Positions 18,293-26,685 of a DNA stretch of 64,000 nt are shown here, piece by piece. The notes beneath the pieces were generated by a model. It was not told the origin of the DNA. It made no database searches and worked only from the letters and a program-made list of their open reading frames with translations. The DNA comes from Chloroflexota bacterium. Lineage in GTDB: Bacteria; Chloroflexota; Dehalococcoidia; UBA1151; TMED-70. Positions within the stretch are counted from its first letter, which is position 1. Every line of letters starts with the position of its first letter. The stretch lies in the NCBI GenBank assembly GCA_002719425.1, contig PBHA01000004.1, positions 90,981 through 154,980 on the forward strand. Direction: 5' to 3'. Made by a program: the position numbers and the translations under genes.

Positions 18293-19128
18293 ATATTAAT
18301 AGGTTCTAAATTTAAGGATTGATTATTTCTTTTGATGTATCCTGCATATTCTTTATAACCATGAGCAAAAACCATTAGCCAACCTTCTTGTTCACATTGA
18401 GCAATAATTCTTCTCTTAATCTCAAGAGTTTGATCAGGATATCTATCATAAGCTGTTATGTATGCTAAAGGCAAATGCGAAGGCGCAGGAATAAGTTCAG
18501 ATAAATAAACAATTCTTTCGGACCCAGCATTAACTTTTACTATTTGATGACCTTGTGAGTATCCATCTATTAATTCACATTGAACTCCAGGGCTGACCTC
18601 AGTATTTCCATCTAAAAATTCAACCATATCTCTTTCATGTAAAATATTCAGGTGATCAACTGGATGCCCATATGCTGGGAGTAGTCTTTCATCTTGATTA
18701 AAAGCTTCATCCCAGGCAGATTTTTGAACAAGATATTTGGCTTTTGGAAAGGTAGGTATTAATTTTCCTTCACGATCAAGAGATGTTGATCCGCCTGAGT
18801 GATCAAAATGGAGTTGAGTAAGCACTACTTTATGCACATCTTTAGCCGAAACTCCATTATTTTTAAGGTTTCTTATTAATCTAGAAGACGCATGTCCGTA
18901 AATTTCTCTATTAATTTCAGGTTCTTTAGATCCTATACCTGTATTTACGAGTATGTTTTCTTCTCCACTCCTAATAAGGAGAGAATTTAATCCTAATCTT
19001 ACTCTGTTTTTTCTGTCGGGTTTTGCTTGTTTTTCCCATAACACTTTTGGAACTGGTCCAAAAAAAGGGCCTCCGTCAAGTAAGTAAGATCCATCACTAA
19101 CAACACTTACAGAATTTATATTTTTCAT
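18289..19128 (-). CDS. MBL-fold metallo-hydrolase with altered metal ligands
   Basis: 279 residues of the N-acyl-homoserine-lactonase-like MBL family: VRLGLNSLLIRSGEENILVN, GIGSK, VLTQLHFDHSGGS, GYSQGHQIVKV, YLSELIPAPSHLPLAYITAY and FAHGYKEY. The canonical metal motif H-x-H-x-D-H reads Q-L-H-F-D-H (Gln105 replaces the first His) and the usual bridging Asp of the G-D-L-I-P motif is Glu211 (S-E-L-I-P). The fold is clear; zinc binding may be changed, so catalytic activity should not be assumed. ATG preceded by a G-rich Shine-Dalgarno (GGGGGG about five bases before). Substrate unknown. Confidence 0.8.
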   Translation of the reverse strand: MKNINSVSVVSDGSYLLDGGPFFGPVPKVLWEKQAKPDRKNRVRLGLNSLLIRSGEENILVNTGIGSKEPEINREIYGHASSRLIRNLKNNGVSAKDVHKVVLTQLHFDHSGGSTSLDREGKLIPTFPKAKYLVQKSAWDEAFNQDERLLPAYGHPVDHLNILHERDMVEFLDGNTEVSPGVQCELIDGYSQGHQIVKVNAGSERIVYLSELIPAPSHLPLAYITAYDRYPDQTLEIKRRIIAQCEQEGWLMVFAHGYKEYAGYIKRNNQSLNLEPINI

Positions 19129-19379
19129 TATTTACCCCCCAGTAATTTATGAATATAAATAAAAACTTAATATTATTTATTAGAATAAACAAGGTACCAA
19201 AGTACTTATTTTTGAACTTTTTTAGTTAAAGTTTTGAACAAATTCAAAAATATAGAATTAATTCTCAATTATTTATGATTTGATTTTTTTGAGAATATTA
19301 GGAGTTATAATACTTAAATGATTAATTATCTAATAATTATCTAATTATGTAAAAATGAAAAATTGAGAGTAAAAACAAA
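19129..19379. other. Divergent intergenic region with candidate pepA promoter and inverted repeat
   Basis: A+T-rich gap between the MBL gene and the aminopeptidase gene. A consensus TATAAT (19306-19311) about 70 bases before the aminopeptidase ATG could be its -10 element, but no -35 sits at a normal distance. Just upstream is a perfect 8-bp inverted repeat ATTCTCAA / TTGAGAAT (19261-19268 and 19289-19296), which could be an operator half-site pair or a hairpin stem. No gene seen. Confidence 0.35.
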
Positions 19380-20849
19380 ATGAAATTCTATAAAAATATT
19401 TTAGAAAAATCTAAATCAAATAGTTTGGTGGTATTAGTTGCTGAAGATTCTAGCAGCATAAATTTTTTAGATGAAAAAGTAAACTTATTATTTTCTGAAA
19501 GTCTATCGAATGAAGATTTGTCAACGTTAGGTGAAATTAATATACTTCATACTCCAGATAATTTATATAAAAAATTTAATTTTCTGAGAATTATTTGTGT
19601 TGGAGTAGGGAAGTTAAGTGAACTTGATTCAAATAAAATAAGAAGATCGGCGGGATCGCTTGGTAGATATTTTCTAAATTCTAAATTAACTGACTTGAAT
19701 TTTTTCGTTGATAATATTCGATCAACAAAAAACAATGAGTTTCTTTTAGAATCTTTTTTTGAAGGTTTTTTTCTGGGTAATTATTCTTTTGATAAATATA
19801 AAAGTAAGAAAATAGAAAAAAAGAATATTTTTTTTGAGGTGATCTCAAAAGAAATTTCTAACATTGAAGAAATTGTTAAGAGATCTAATGAAAAAAGTGA
19901 AGCAGAAAAATTTGCTAGAGATTTAGTTAATGAACCAGCAAATGTCCTTACACCAACAGAATTGTCTATTAGGGCAAAGGAAAAATTAAATAAAACTATT
20001 GCTTGTAAAATATTGAACAAGGATGAATGTGCTAAGCTCGGAATGAACGCTTTTCTTGGAGTTTCTCAAGGGTCAGTAGAAGAGCCTAAACTTATACACT
20101 TATCATATAGGCCAGTAAAAAATGAAAATTCTTACTGGTATATTGGTAAAGCAATTACATTTGATAGTGGGGGGTTATCCTTAAAACCATCAGGTTCAAT
20201 GTTCTCAATGAAAGGTGATATGGGAGGATCTGCTGCAGTAATTGCTGCAATTAATGCAATTGCTAATCTAGGGATAAAAGTTAATATTGATGTTTTGTGT
20301 TTAGCAACCGAAAATATGCCTAGTGGATCTGCTCAGAGACCTAGTGATGTGGTACAAGCAATGGATGGAACTTATATCGAAGTTGAAAATACAGATGCTG
20401 AGGGGAGGTTAACCTTAGCAGACGCAATAACTTATGCTAAAGGTTTTGACCCAAAGTTTATTATAGATATTGCAACTCTAACTGGAGCCGCATCAATTGG
20501 TCTTGGAAAAGGAAATATTTCTGCTTTTTCAAATAATAAAGTTTTTATTGATAATGTAAAAATTGCAGGCGATAAAACTGGAGACTTTGTTTGGCAACTC
20601 CCTCTGGATTCTACTTCAAAAAAGCAAAATAATTCCACTGTCGCAGATATAAAAAATACTGGTGGAAGATTAGCAGGAACTATCACTGCTGCACATTTCA
20701 TAAATCACTTTGTTGATGAAGTTCCTTGGGTTCATCTAGATATTGCAGCTAACTCTATGACTAGCTCGAACGAAGGATGGCATAATAAAGGTGCTACTGG
20801 GATACCTACACGATTATTGATAGAATTAGCTTATATTTTTGAAAAGTAA
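19380..20849 (+). CDS. pepA: Leucyl aminopeptidase (M17 family)
   Basis: Cytosolic metallo-aminopeptidase removing N-terminal residues from peptides. 489 residues. The C-terminal catalytic domain is complete: FARDLVNEPANVLTPTEL, GKAITFDSGGLSLKPSG (metal-binding Lys and Asp), MFSMKGDMGGSAAVIAAI, VDVLCLATENMPSGSAQRP-like and the M17 signature ENTDAEGRLTLADAI with the catalytic Arg, then IDIATLTGAASIGLG. The N-terminal domain is poorly conserved, as usual. Weak Shine-Dalgarno. The following RraA-like gene starts ten bases after the stop. Confidence 0.93.
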   Translation: MKFYKNILEKSKSNSLVVLVAEDSSSINFLDEKVNLLFSESLSNEDLSTLGEINILHTPDNLYKKFNFLRIICVGVGKLSELDSNKIRRSAGSLGRYFLNSKLTDLNFFVDNIRSTKNNEFLLESFFEGFFLGNYSFDKYKSKKIEKKNIFFEVISKEISNIEEIVKRSNEKSEAEKFARDLVNEPANVLTPTELSIRAKEKLNKTIACKILNKDECAKLGMNAFLGVSQGSVEEPKLIHLSYRPVKNENSYWYIGKAITFDSGGLSLKPSGSMFSMKGDMGGSAAVIAAINAIANLGIKVNIDVLCLATENMPSGSAQRPSDVVQAMDGTYIEVENTDAEGRLTLADAITYAKGFDPKFIIDIATLTGAASIGLGKGNISAFSNNKVFIDNVKIAGDKTGDFVWQLPLDSTSKKQNNSTVADIKNTGGRLAGTITAAHFINHFVDEVPWVHLDIAANSMTSSNEGWHNKGATGIPTRLLIELAYIFEK

Positions 20850-20859
20850 GAGGAGACAA

Positions 20860-21606
20860 ATGGAAAGATCATATAAACCAGTTGAGGTTAGTAAAGAATT
20901 ATTAGAAAGATATAAGAAAGTGCCTGTTGCTACTGTTTGGTCATGTTTGCATAATTTTTTGGGCGTTCCATTACCATTTATGGAGAATGTAAAAATAATG
21001 ACTCCAAATAAACGACTTGCAGGTAGAGCTAGAACTCTAAGATTTTTACCTCCTAGATTAGATATTGATTCTGAAACAAAGCTAGGCGAAAAATCACCAG
21101 AAATGCTTGCGATGTCGAGATGTGGTGAGGATGATGTTCTTGTTGCTGATATGATGGGTGCAAAGTACTCAGCAATAGGTGGAGACGTTAAGTTACTTCT
21201 ACTAAAGATGAATAAAGCAGCTGGAATCGTTACAGATGGAGCAATTAGAGATTTAGATGTACTAGAGGAAGAGAATTATAATCTCATAGTTTATGCTCAG
21301 GAAAGAACCCCTTATGGAGGAAGACCTTGGGCTGAACCTGCTGAAGAAAATATTGATATTCAATGTGGTGGTGTATTAGTTAGACCAGGAGATGTTATTG
21401 TGGGCGACAATGATGGAGTGGTAGTAGTACCATCATGGTTTGCAGAAGAATGTATTGAGTGGGTAGAAGATCATGAGGGTGCAGAAGCCTTTATAAAAGA
21501 GAAAATTGTTAAAGAAAACGCTATTCCAGGTAAATATTATCCTCCAACTAGCGATACAATTAATGAGTATCGAAAATCTGTAGGGAAAGGACCAACTGAT
21601 CACTAA
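20860..21606 (+). CDS. RraA-like family protein (demethylmenaquinone methyltransferase-like fold)
   Basis: 248 residues from ATG 20860, which follows an AGAGGAG site at ideal distance; a TTG 21 bases upstream lies inside the aminopeptidase gene and is less likely. Family motifs: VPVATVWSCLH, RLAGRARTLRF, DMMGAKYSAIGGDVKLLLLK, GIVTDGAIRDLD (the D-G-x-x-R-D motif that binds oxyanion and Mg), and VRPGDVIVGDNDGVVVVP. Relatives include RNase E inhibitor RraA and HMG/CHA aldolases; in a setting rich in aldolases a 4-hydroxy-2-oxoacid aldolase activity is plausible. Function not fixed. Confidence 0.82.
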   Translation: MERSYKPVEVSKELLERYKKVPVATVWSCLHNFLGVPLPFMENVKIMTPNKRLAGRARTLRFLPPRLDIDSETKLGEKSPEMLAMSRCGEDDVLVADMMGAKYSAIGGDVKLLLLKMNKAAGIVTDGAIRDLDVLEEENYNLIVYAQERTPYGGRPWAEPAEENIDIQCGGVLVRPGDVIVGDNDGVVVVPSWFAEECIEWVEDHEGAEAFIKEKIVKENAIPGKYYPPTSDTINEYRKSVGKGPTDH

Positions 21607-21619
21607 GGATTTTCTACAT

Positions 21620-21696
21620 GGTGGGCGTGGTGTAGTGGTTAACACGACCGGCTGTGACCCGGTAGATCGAGGGTTCGAACCCCTCCGCCCACCCCA
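21620..21696 (+). tRNA. tRNA-His (anticodon GTG)
   Basis: Full cloverleaf: acceptor GTGGGCG / CGCCCAC, anticodon loop CTGTGAC with GTG, T-loop TTCGAAC closed by a G/C stem. The extra 5' G (21620) opposite discriminator C (21693) is the tRNA-His identity element. CCA is encoded (21694-21696). It lies 13 bases after the RraA-like stop and 4 bases before tRNA-Arg, so the two tRNAs are probably on one transcript. Confidence 0.97.
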
Positions 21697-21700
21697 TTAT

Positions 21701-21777
21701 GCGCCCGTAGCTCAGCTGGATAGAGCATCTGGCTTCGAACCAGAGGGTCGGGGGTTCGAGTCCTCCCGGGCGTGCCA
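21701..21777 (+). tRNA. tRNA-Arg (anticodon TCG)
   Basis: Cloverleaf with acceptor GCGCCCG / CGGGCGT (first pair G-U), D-arm GTAGCTCAGCTGGATAGAGC, anticodon stem TCTGG / CCAGA around CTTCGAA, T-loop TTCGAGT, discriminator G and encoded CCA. Decodes CGN arginine codons. Thirty bases before apt. Confidence 0.97.
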
Positions 21778-21806
21778 AAACTTACTAATTCCAATATAAT
21801 ATCCAA

Positions 21807-22322
21807 ATGAAAGAACATATTAGAACTATTTTTGATTTTCCTATCAAAGGAATTAAGTATAGAGATATAACTACATTATTAAAAGACCCTGATTTATTTT
21901 CTGAACTTATTGATAAAATGACCGAACCATGGTCAGATAAAAATATTGATGCAGTACTAAGTATTGAATCAAGAGGATTTATTATTGCGGGCGCGATTGC
22001 TTATAAATTGAGTACTGCTTTTATTCCTCTAAGAAAACCAGATAAATTACCCTATGATACGTATAGTGTATCTTTTGATTTAGAATATGGATCTACTGAA
22101 ATGCATATTCATAAGGATGCATTGGATGGTCATACAAATCTATTAATAATAGATGATTTACTAGCAACTGGAGGTACTGCACTTGCTGCGATAGATCTTG
22201 TAAGAAAGTTTGAATCAAAGAAGATTATTGGTGCAGGGTTTATTGTAAACCTTCCAGAATTAAAAGGTGAATTAAAATTGAAAAAGGCTGGAATTGATAT
22301 TCACAGTGTTGTTGAATTTTAG
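21807..22322 (+). CDS. apt: Adenine phosphoribosyltransferase
   Basis: Purine salvage: adenine + PRPP to AMP. 171 residues, usual length. N-terminal IRTIFDFPIKGIKYRDITTL is the Apt hallmark; then SIESRGFIIAGAIAYKL, FIPLRKPDKLPYDTYSVSF and the PRPP-binding loop LLIIDDLLATGGTALAA near residue 115. It complements the de novo purine genes at 45-53 kb. One base separates its stop from that of the convergent helicase gene. Confidence 0.96.
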   Translation: MKEHIRTIFDFPIKGIKYRDITTLLKDPDLFSELIDKMTEPWSDKNIDAVLSIESRGFIIAGAIAYKLSTAFIPLRKPDKLPYDTYSVSFDLEYGSTEMHIHKDALDGHTNLLIIDDLLATGGTALAAIDLVRKFESKKIIGAGFIVNLPELKGELKLKKAGIDIHSVVEF

Positions 22323-22323
22323 A

Positions 22324-25300
22324 TTATTCTAAAAAATGCTTTTCAAATGGCTTAAGTTTACAAAAATAATTTACTCTTTCCATGTCTTCAATTGTGTTGC
22401 AATGATAATCGAGTAATTCTTGATTTAGAATAATTATAGCTAGGCATTTGGCTCTTGAGAGAGAAACATTCAATCTTCTATAGTCAAAGAAAAAATCTGA
22501 TCCTCTTGGGATGTTGTTAGGATTAGAACTAACATAAGAAATTATAACAATAGGAGCTTCTTGACCTTGAAAGTTATCAATTGTACCAACCATTGCATTT
22601 TCTCCAAGAGATTGCTTAATTAGATTAACTTGAGCATTAAATGGGCTTACAACTAAAATATCTTTTGTTGTAATTTCTGAACCTTTTTTTTCTCTATCAA
22701 GCCAATTTCCTAAAATTAGTTCATCATATATTTTTTTTATATATTTTGCCTCTTCCTCATTTTGAACAGAATAATCAGCATGATTTAGATCTATTAAATA
22801 AATTCCATTATCAATAGATTTGCCGTTTTCTAAAATAACTTTTTGATTTTGAGTTGTTTCATCACTAATTAATCTATTTTCATAAAAGCTTTTTGATATG
22901 AAATCACATATATTTTTGTGCATTCTGAAAGTTCTATCTAAGAAAATTCCATTATGATCACTTATTGTATTTTTTTCTTTGAGTAAATACTCTATTGGAG
23001 AGTAGGTAGATTCACCCTCGAGATTTCCCGTGGTAGGTTGAGGTAGTTGCATATGGTCACCGATCATAATTATATTCTTTGAGGACATGGAGGATGCAAT
23101 TAACTTTGAAATACTTAATTGTCCTGCTTCGTCAAAAAATATATAATCAAAATTCTTTTCTTTTTCGCTGTTTTGTCTGTGTATTTTATTTGAAAGAGCC
23201 CAAGCAGTACCGGCAATTAAGTTATATTTTTTTGAATCAATCTTACTTGTATTTATTACTTCAATGTTTTTAAAATCTAAATCTTGTTTTCTTGATCCAG
23301 GGTTATAGGCTCCTTTGAAAATGTACCCAATTTCTGAAGAATAAGAGTCTATGGCTTCGACTAAATTTATAATTGCTTTGTGTGAATGACATACAATAGC
23401 TATTTTGAAATTATTTCTTAATAAATCAACTATTATCCTTGAGCTTGTATAAGTTTTACCTGTACCTGGAGGACCCTGTAGAACAAGGTAAGAATTATTC
23501 ATATTCTTGATAATTTCTATAAGATTTTTAGAAGAATTTTTATCTATTTTTATATTATTTTTTAATTTTGTATTTTCTCTTTTTAAGAATTGCTTAATTG
23601 CTGGATATGAGTTTGTAAAATTATATCCTTTTATAAAATCAGCTACAGCGCTATCTATTGCTCTAGTGTTAAGAGGTGTTTGAGGAGTAAGTGAAAATGG
23701 TATAGGATTATCTTTTCTTATTCTTAGAGAGACTTCATTTTTAGAATAACTTATTTTGGTAATTAGAGCTCTATTTGATCCTGTTTGATCTAAAACATAC
23801 TCACCTTCTCTCATTTTAGTTATTTGATCTGGATAGTAAAAATCTATAATTTTATAGGCACCTGATTCAACTTCAGATTTTTTTATTAATCCTCCCAAGC
23901 AGTTTGTGTCTTCAATCAAATCTTCAGTATCCTTTTGTAGGTTAGAAAAATGTGACCACCAATCAGATCTTTGTTCTTTTTTATTATAAAAATTTAGTTC
24001 TTCTAAAATTTTAATAACATCTTCAGTTTCATCATTTATATTCTTTATGTGATCTTTGATTTCTAGTTCTTCTTTAATTCGTTCCAAAGAATTCTCTGAA
24101 ATATTTTCTTGTTCAATCTTAAAGGTATTTAAGTCATCTGGTTTGATACTAAATAACCATTCTTGAAGATATATTAATGATCTACAATCTTGTTCATTGT
24201 ACTTTATAATTTCATCTAAAATTTCCTTATATCCCGAATCTAAATATCTCTCAAAAGCAACTAAGCTATCTTGTCCCGATGAAATATCTTCTTCCCGGTC
24301 TAATTTATAGAATTTTTCAATTGTTTTTAATCTATAATTTTCACTTGATAAAATTACCGAATCTTTGACAACTTTATATAAATCAACAAGTTTATTTTCT
24401 CTAAGTATGAAATCAACTTCAAATATCTTTGTTTCATACTTTTGAGAAAGCTTTTTTAAGGCTGTTTCTTCGTAGGAATTATAATGATAAATGTGAGCAT
24501 TTTTATTTTTCTTTAGATGAGAAAAGAAAAAATCCATTAGATCTTCAAAAGCTTTTTTTTCTTCAGCATAATTAGTTGCTAAAAATTTTTTAAAAAAATG
24601 TTTATCAAAAGATCTGTAGAAAACTCCAAATAAATATTCTAACCCAGATGATTTTTCACGTGAATCATAATACATTGGATATCCTTCAATATCGAAAAAT
24701 AAATCAGAATCATCTGGTTGTGGCAGTAACTCAAAACCAATTGGTTTTGATGGGTCGTTCATTTTCTTTTTTCTATCAAAAATTATCTTATAACTTAATT
24801 CGTTTTTTTCTAAGTAATCTTTTTGTAATTTAGATTGATCTATTAGTATCCCTAATGAGTCTTTATTAATACCTTTTATCTGACTCTTAACATCTAATTC
24901 AGATAGTTTTTTCATTGTAGAAATATTATTTTTTTCTAAAATATTGATTTGTTTTTTTGATATATTTGCAACTTGATTTAAGTTATCTGCATTCTTCCAA
25001 TTATTTTCACAATATAATCTATATTCACAAATATTACATAAATTACACTTTTCAGCTTTAGGTTGTTCGTTTGAATCTAGAATAAATGATTTTATCCGAG
25101 AATTAATATTTTTGAAATAATCATAATATTTATCTATCTCAATTTTCTCGATGCTTCTGTCTCTAAGTATGATTTTCCCAAATTTTGGTAGGAGATTATA
25201 TTTTTTATCTAGAATAAAAGAATAATGACAGATCTGAATTATATTTTCAGGCTTTATTTTGAATGCAGATTTTATATCAACAGGTTCGTACGAGTTTTTA

Positions 25301-25635
25301 TTTTTTATCAAAAAGTCAGGAGATCCAGTAAAGTTTGAGAATTTTAAGAATGGTTGATAAATAAACTCCACGCCTCTTCTTATGGCTTCATCAGTTTCTT
25401 TTTCTTTTTGTTTGAAGTCAAGTTTAGAATCAATTTCATATACATTTTCTGACTTTTTCAAGTCTTCTAGATAAGATTTCTCATGCTCGTTACCTATTTT
25501 CCTGATAATTTCTAACCACGGATCAATATTTTGAGGATAACTTTTTGGTTTTTCAACAAAATCTAACCATGATTTATATTTACATTGGGAGAAGTCGATT
25601 ATTGAATAAGCACTTATATTTTTATTTTGAGCCAA
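22324..25635 (-). CDS. TM0106-family RecB-like nuclease fused to RNase-H-like domain and SF1 helicase
   Basis: 1103 residues. Domains in order: a RecB-type nuclease (SPD at 105-107, D120-I-K122, QICHY at 134-138) with the Fe-S-type cysteine cluster CNLCNICEYRLYC near 195-210; an RNase-H-like segment beginning DLFFDIEGYPMYYDS near 310 and ending EQDCRSLIYLQEWL near 485; and an SF1/DNA2-UPF1-type helicase with Walker A LQGPPGTGKTYTS near 717, Walker B YIFFDEAGQLSISKL near 830 and motifs V/VI VGTIDNFQGQEAPIVIISYV and FDYRRLNVSLSRAK. Expected to bind and process DNA or RNA ends; the cellular role of this family is not well characterised. TTG start. It stands alone, with no defence genes beside it. 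Confidence 0.88.
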   Translation of the reverse strand: MAQNKNISAYSIIDFSQCKYKSWLDFVEKPKSYPQNIDPWLEIIRKIGNEHEKSYLEDLKKSENVYEIDSKLDFKQKEKETDEAIRRGVEFIYQPFLKFSNFTGSPDFLIKNKNSYEPVDIKSAFKIKPENIIQICHYSFILDKKYNLLPKFGKIILRDRSIEKIEIDKYYDYFKNINSRIKSFILDSNEQPKAEKCNLCNICEYRLYCENNWKNADNLNQVANISKKQINILEKNNISTMKKLSELDVKSQIKGINKDSLGILIDQSKLQKDYLEKNELSYKIIFDRKKKMNDPSKPIGFELLPQPDDSDLFFDIEGYPMYYDSREKSSGLEYLFGVFYRSFDKHFFKKFLATNYAEEKKAFEDLMDFFFSHLKKNKNAHIYHYNSYEETALKKLSQKYETKIFEVDFILRENKLVDLYKVVKDSVILSSENYRLKTIEKFYKLDREEDISSGQDSLVAFERYLDSGYKEILDEIIKYNEQDCRSLIYLQEWLFSIKPDDLNTFKIEQENISENSLERIKEELEIKDHIKNINDETEDVIKILEELNFYNKKEQRSDWWSHFSNLQKDTEDLIEDTNCLGGLIKKSEVESGAYKIIDFYYPDQITKMREGEYVLDQTGSNRALITKISYSKNEVSLRIRKDNPIPFSLTPQTPLNTRAIDSAVADFIKGYNFTNSYPAIKQFLKRENTKLKNNIKIDKNSSKNLIEIIKNMNNSYLVLQGPPGTGKTYTSSRIIVDLLRNNFKIAIVCHSHKAIINLVEAIDSYSSEIGYIFKGAYNPGSRKQDLDFKNIEVINTSKIDSKKYNLIAGTAWALSNKIHRQNSEKEKNFDYIFFDEAGQLSISKLIASSMSSKNIIMIGDHMQLPQPTTGNLEGESTYSPIEYLLKEKNTISDHNGIFLDRTFRMHKNICDFISKSFYENRLISDETTQNQKVILENGKSIDNGIYLIDLNHADYSVQNEEEAKYIKKIYDELILGNWLDREKKGSEITTKDILVVSPFNAQVNLIKQSLGENAMVGTIDNFQGQEAPIVIISYVSSNPNNIPRGSDFFFDYRRLNVSLSRAKCLAIIILNQELLDYHCNTIEDMERVNYFCKLKPFEKHFLE

Positions 25636-25980
25636 TTTGTTTCATATTTATTTTCCATATGGTTAGGATAGATCATTTTTTTTATCTTAACAACATACTT
25701 GTCAATCTTAAATTAATAACAAAAAGAATTAAACAAAAAACCCACCTCCAGAGTATCTGCCTGAGCAACAACCAGAACCAAGAAGCGGGCTTCTTTTATC
25801 TCAAAATTTTTTTTTGGCTTATTTTTTATTTCTAAAAAATCGAATCAAACCTCTCGTCGCCGATAGCTTGACAGGATTATTCTCTTTGCATTGAACAAAT
25901 TAATAATTCCAAAAATTATTATGAGATGATTAGATATTAATATATATTTTTTTAAAATCAATAATGAAATTTTATCTATT
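25636..25980. other. Intergenic region carrying terminator-like repeat copy A
   Basis: Between the LysE gene and the helicase gene, both on the minus strand. Mostly A/T, but two G+C-richer islands stand out: 25741-25792 (repeat copy A, listed separately) and 25841-25872, whose minus strand contains CTATCGGCGACGAGAGG then GGTTTGATTCG. The latter has a T-loop-like look but no tRNA can be folded around it. No convincing coding frame on either strand. Confidence 0.45.
25735..25792 (-). repeat. Terminator-like repeat element, copy A
   Basis: On the minus strand: AGCCCGCTTC, a variable spacer, TTGCTCAGGCAG, ACTCTGGAGGTGGG and a run of six T. The outer stem pairs AGCCCGC with GGTGGGTT through G-U pairs that work only in minus-strand RNA, and the T-run follows it, so it can act as a minus-strand intrinsic terminator or leader attenuator. 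The 3' half is nearly identical to copy B at 36.4 kb. It lies about 190 nt after the LysE stop and about 100 nt before the helicase start. Confidence 0.6.
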
Positions 25981-26589
25981 TTAGATAAAAATTTTGATTA
26001 ATATAAAAATTGATAAAAATACAAAAATTATTGATGAAGCTAAACTTAGATAGGTTCCTTTATTTAATACATTTCTAACTGCTGAATTACCTATCATTAT
26101 AGATACTGTTGTGTACCATAAATAATCAATAAAAGATGCGATTAATGCAATAAAGATTTTATCAATCAATGTTAGATCATTAGTTATTAGTTGTGAAAAA
26201 ATTGCAAAAAAGAAAACAGTTATTTTAGGGTTTAAAAAACAAATAAGAAAACCATCATAGAAATTTTGAAATAAAGCCTTGTTACTATTATTTTCAATAT
26301 TTTTCTTGCGTTCTTTATAAATTCTGAAGGCCAAGAATAACATATAAACAACTAATACAATCGTAATGATGTCTATAAGTAGAGTATTTATATTATTTAG
26401 TAAACCAACACCTATAATTGATAAAAAAGCATAAATAAATATTCCTATAGCATGTCCAAATCCAGTTAAGCTTCCACTAAATTTACCATTTACGATTGCG
26501 TTTTTTGAAACAAGGACTAAACTAGGCCCTGGTGATGCAGCACCTAAAAAGCAAGTAATAATTATTTGTATAAATAATGTTGAAGTCAT
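25981..26589 (-). CDS. LysE/RhtB family amino-acid exporter
   Basis: 202 residues, six membrane helices. The family signature near the N-terminus is present: CFLGAASPGPSLVLVSKNAI and GFGHAIGIFIYAFLSIIGV, followed by NPKITVFFFAIFSQLI. Members export basic amino acids, homoserine, threonine or similar solutes; the substrate cannot be read from sequence. Divergent from the aminotransferase gene. Confidence 0.88.
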   Translation of the reverse strand: MTSTLFIQIIITCFLGAASPGPSLVLVSKNAIVNGKFSGSLTGFGHAIGIFIYAFLSIIGVGLLNNINTLLIDIITIVLVVYMLFLAFRIYKERKKNIENNSNKALFQNFYDGFLICFLNPKITVFFFAIFSQLITNDLTLIDKIFIALIASFIDYLWYTTVSIMIGNSAVRNVLNKGTYLSLASSIIFVFLSIFILIKIFI

Positions 26590-26685
26590 AGGTTGATTTT
26601 TTTATTATTGAATAAGTAAATATAATATATTACTTTTGAGATATATAATATTTATTTACCACATAAGCCATAACAGGAGAAATTA

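Noticed and set aside
25545..25835. Plus-strand open frame over the helicase 5' end and intergenic repeat
   Set aside because: It runs antisense to a clear gene, is rich in Phe/Leu/Ile from A/T-rich DNA, and crosses the structured repeat.
25841..25872. T-loop-like sequence (minus GGTTTGATTCG) as a tRNA or tmRNA remnant
   Set aside because: No acceptor, D or anticodon arm can be built around it, and the stem bases of the T-arm do not pair.
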